Source of the DNA: Tetradesmus obliquus
Taxonomy: Eukaryota > Chlorophyta > Chlorophyceae > Sphaeropleales > Scenedesmaceae
Reading direction: 5' to 3'
DNA: 64,000 bases
NCBI GenBank assembly: GCA_030272155.1
Contig: CP126195.1
Span: 1,781,001-1,845,000, forward strand
Shown: one piece after another, positions 61,173 to 64,000 of the stretch
How the letters are laid out: every line of letters begins with the position of its first letter
Numbering within the stretch: the stretch's first letter is position 1
Position numbers and translations under genes: made by a program
Notes under the pieces: model-generated
The model's database searches: none
Seen by the model: the letters and a program-made list of their open reading frames with translations, nothing else
Told to the model about the DNA's origin: nothing

Positions 61173-64000
61173 ATGCCAGCAGCATATGAGTTGACCCTGC
61201 TGGAGGACGAGTGCACGGTGCTGGTAAGGATCGTGTGGAGGTGATTTATAAACAAATTATTAAAGTTTCAATTGCATGTGTCAGTTGTGTTGCTACCAGC
61301 TCAAAGAACCACGGCAGGTTGCAGCATTCAACTTCTGCCTGCGCAAACCCCAGCCCACATGCAACACAAATCTTGCACCTGCTGCGCTGCTGGCCTGCCC
61401 TACCCACAACAGGCAGACGTGTGCTCGTCATGGAAGCAGCAGAAACCTCCAACTGCCAGCAAAGCTGTTGCTACAGACCCACAGCAGCGCAGCGAGGCAG
61501 AAGTTCAAACAACAGACCGTGCAGATGCAGCAGTACAGGCAACAGCAGCCGCACATGGTACATCTGCAAAGGCCAGAGTAGATGGCTCTAGCTTATCCAG
61601 CTTCCTGCAGGCTGCAGGCAGCAGCATGCTGTCTGAGCTCGCTGCAAATGTTGACTGCGCTGCTAAAAGGTCTCAGCACTCCAGGCTGGCGAGTAGTGAG
61701 GTGAGGCGTATATATAGTGTGTGCGCGGCATGCTGCAATTGCTAGTGCCTCTTTGGCATGCTGCAGTGGGGAATCCATTTGTGGATGCAAACTGTGCACT
61801 GCAAGGCATGCAGCAGTGCACTGTCCATGGTTCCTGCTTCAAACTGCTGCAGCGGCAGCAGCAGCAGTACCTGACCTAGTAGGTGTTGCGGCAAAGAGCA
61901 CAGCAGCTGCCCTTGAAGCAGAGTATGCTGCTCAGCAGCTCAGCAGCTGTGATGCTCTCTGGATGTCTTTACTTGCACATTTCTCCCCTTGCAGGAGGCG
62001 CCGCAGTGCATGTTCACGCTCAATGCCTTCTCAGATGGCTCCAGCAGCAGCGGCAACATGCGCGCCAATAAGCACCAGCTGCAGGTCACGTCTGTCTCCT
62101 GGAGCAAGACTGGTCAGACGCTCGCTGCCTCCTTTGGAAGGTGAGCATGTGGCAGCAGCAGCACCAGTTGCGTGCTGCAGCAGTGACAGCAACAACACAG
62201 TTCTGCAGTGTTGCAAAGTGTGAGACGATTTCCTGCAAGCAGCACCCCAGCAGCACCAGCCACATACGGCTTCTGCAACACAACAATGGTTGTGCGATTT
62301 TGCAAGGTGTTCTAGTGTTTTCTGCAAGCTCTAGTTCTGAGCTTGCCAGTGCTTGGTGTGTGCCAGCAGCACCAGCCGCGCTCTGCAGCAGTGACAGCAA
62401 CAACACAGTTCTGCAGTATAGCAAAGTATGCGACTGTTTCCTGCAAGCAGTACGGCTAAGCTTGCCAGTGCTTGGTATGTGTGGCTGCATGCGGTTATGT
62501 GAAGGAATGCAGCAATGCAGTGTCCCTGACCTTCTTTGAGCACATGCAGCAACAAAGCACTTGGGACTGCTCTTGCAGCTGGGGCCTCGCTTGCGTTTGA
62601 TCCTCACAGCCGCAGTGCTCCACGATGTTGCTGTGCACATCCACCTATGCATACCTCTGCCCATGTGCAGGTATGATATGAATGGCTGGGGCATCCCAGG
62701 CGCCATTGCCACCTGGAACCTGGCCCGCCCCTGCATTGCTTCAGCCCTTTCTGCTATCATTAACACATTCGTGATGTTGTTGCTGTGCAGGTATGATGTG
62801 GATGGCTGGTGCTGCACCCCGGGCGCCATTGCCACCTGGAACCTGGCCCGCCTGGGCACGGCCACTGGCAGCAGCCCTGATAGGCTCATTGCCACAGACA
62901 GCTGTGTCATGGCCTGTGCCTTCCACCCAGCAGAGCCGGTGAGTGAAATAGATGCGTTGCGGCCTGTTTTGAGGCCTGCTGTTGAGTCTGCATGGAAGCA
63001 CACACAGCTGCGTCATGGCTGCGCCGTTCACCCAGCAAAGCTGGTGAGCATGCTGTGGGCGCTACCGCAGGCCTGCAGCAGCAGCGGCAGCAGCAGTGGC
63101 AGCAGAAGCAGCAGCAGCAGCCACAGCGGGAGGCAGAGGCAGTCCTGAAGGTTATGGCAGCTGCAGTGGCCGTGGCGGAGTCAAGTGCGGCAGGGCTGCC
63201 TGTCGTGGGGCGTGCTGTTCATCTCGCCTGCAGAGAAGCTCACCTTGTGGCTCAAACATGCACCTCCGGGTGCAGTTTGAGCCTATGCTGTGCCGTGCTC
63301 CCTACATTGCACTCAACCAGGCTCTGGTGGTCCTGCTGGGCACTGCATGATGGCATCAAATCCCCCAGTCTTGTGCATAACACGTATCCCCTCACAACGA
63401 CAATGCAGTACTCTACAGTTGCTTGTGGTCATTGCAACACAGTACTTGCACGTGCCGTTTATGTTGCAGGCGCTGCTGGCTGGAGGCACCTACAATGGGG
63501 AGCTTGTCATCTGGGACCTGAACAAAGAGGATGCTGACTCACAGGTGAGACCTAGTAACAGGGAAGGGGTACCCTGTTTTGTCCAGCGGCTACCGTGCAA
63601 ATTTATGTCTGGCAGCTTGCGCAGTCGCAAGCACCAGCATTGGTGCAGCATCAAGTAAAGACTGCATTGCATCGCCGCTGTCGGGTGTTTGCAACTGCAG
63701 CGCAATCGCACCTCCATGTACGCCATGTTCATGCCAGCAATACCATCGCTACCTTTACCACTCTTGCAGGTGGGAAAGACATACCTGCTGTCAGATGTGC
63801 GCCACCGGGAGCCCATCACAGCACACACTGGCAGAGACAAAAACTCCCACTCAACTCTGATATTTTGCACAATATCTTGCATCACTGCACCCTGCAGGTG
63901 GGCAAGACTGACTTGCTGTCAGATGTGCGGCACAGGGAGCCCATCACAGCACACCATGCCGAGGACATCACAACCTCCACTCAGATACGATTATTTGCCC
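61173..64000 (+). CDS. DYNC2I2: IFT dynein-2 intermediate chain DYNC2I2/WDR34 (FAP133-like), 5' part
   Basis: Six exons read in phase: 61173-61223, 61413-61700, 61995-62140, 62791-62938, 63470-63544 and 63898 onward to the window edge. The start MPAAYELTLLEDECTVL leads to SSWKQQKPPTASKA and SEAEVQTT, as in WDR34. Next comes the propeller start: VTSVSWSKTGQTLAASFGR, YDVDGWC, GAIATWNLAR, CVMACAFHPAEP, LLAGGTYNGELVIWDL, then VGKTDLLSDVRHREPI. The protein is an intermediate chain of cytoplasmic dynein-2, which carries IFT trains from flagellar tip to base. Its presence argues for a flagellate stage. The remaining WD repeats lie outside the window. Edge copies of exons 4 and 6 lie in the introns. 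Confidence 0.88.
62665..63845 (+). repeat. Echoes at WDR34 exons 4 and 6
   Basis: The start of exon 4 (YDMNGWGIPGAIATWNLARP with acceptor) is copied at about 62671-62740. The end of exon 4 (CVMACAFHPAEP with donor) is copied at about 63003-63048. The start of exon 6 (VGKTYLLSDVRHREPITAH) is copied at about 63770-63842. The middle of exon 4 has no copy. Confidence 0.85.

Overview
The window is nuclear DNA of a green alga, most likely a core chlorophyte of the Chlorophyceae. It is dense in spliced genes. Introns use GT/AG with frequent GTGAG or GTGCG donors, CAG/CTG microsatellites are everywhere, and TGTAA poly(A)-type signals follow at least two stops. Two genes have plastid functions (CCS1 and a nuclear gene for plastid ribosomal protein L22). 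A retrograde intraflagellar-transport dynein intermediate chain points to a lineage that makes, or recently made, flagella. I cannot name the species.

Fourteen protein genes and one tRNA gene were assembled by hand from exons whose boundaries and phases agree. Left to right: end of a carbohydrate-binding-module protein (+, 126-1415); CCCH zinc-finger protein (-, 2942-8770); HVA22/REEP-like protein (+, 9205-11267); CCS1 (-, 12936-18158); caffeoyl-CoA-type O-methyltransferase (+, 18649-21378); a second HVA22-like locus with a one-base frameshift (-, 22915-24470); secreted cysteine-rich protein with a GCC2/GCC3-like tail (-, 26762-30117); MYND-finger protein with a SAP-like tail and a one-base frameshift (-, 30701-33938); small CxxC/SAP-like protein (-, 34631-35431); multiple inositol polyphosphate phosphatase (-, 35631-44690), whose 4-kb intron holds a tRNA-Glu(CTC) gene and a 3-kb tandem-repeat field; STRAP-like WD40 protein (-, 45342-49954); plastid L22 (-, 50628-53534); secreted short-chain dehydrogenase (-, 55083-60050); and the start of DYNC2I2/WDR34 (+, 61173-64000, runs off the window). 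From 22.9 to 60.0 kb all eight genes lie head-to-tail on the minus strand. Three divergent pairs may share promoters: CCCH/HVA22, CCS1/O-methyltransferase and dehydrogenase/WDR34. The genes serve unrelated housekeeping roles and show no pathway cluster.

Two unusual signals cut across the genes. First, in 10 of 14 genes short degenerate tandem copies of an exon edge, with its splice site and often a (CTG)n tract, sit in the neighbouring intron on the same side as the copied edge, or just past the stop codon ('exon-edge echoes'). Second, triplet repeats are strand-polarised with respect to splicing: sense (CTG)n lies just before acceptors, and in some introns sense (CAG)n lies after donors, so the two ends of the intron could pair. 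No CRISPR array, rRNA or recognisable virus-like element was seen.
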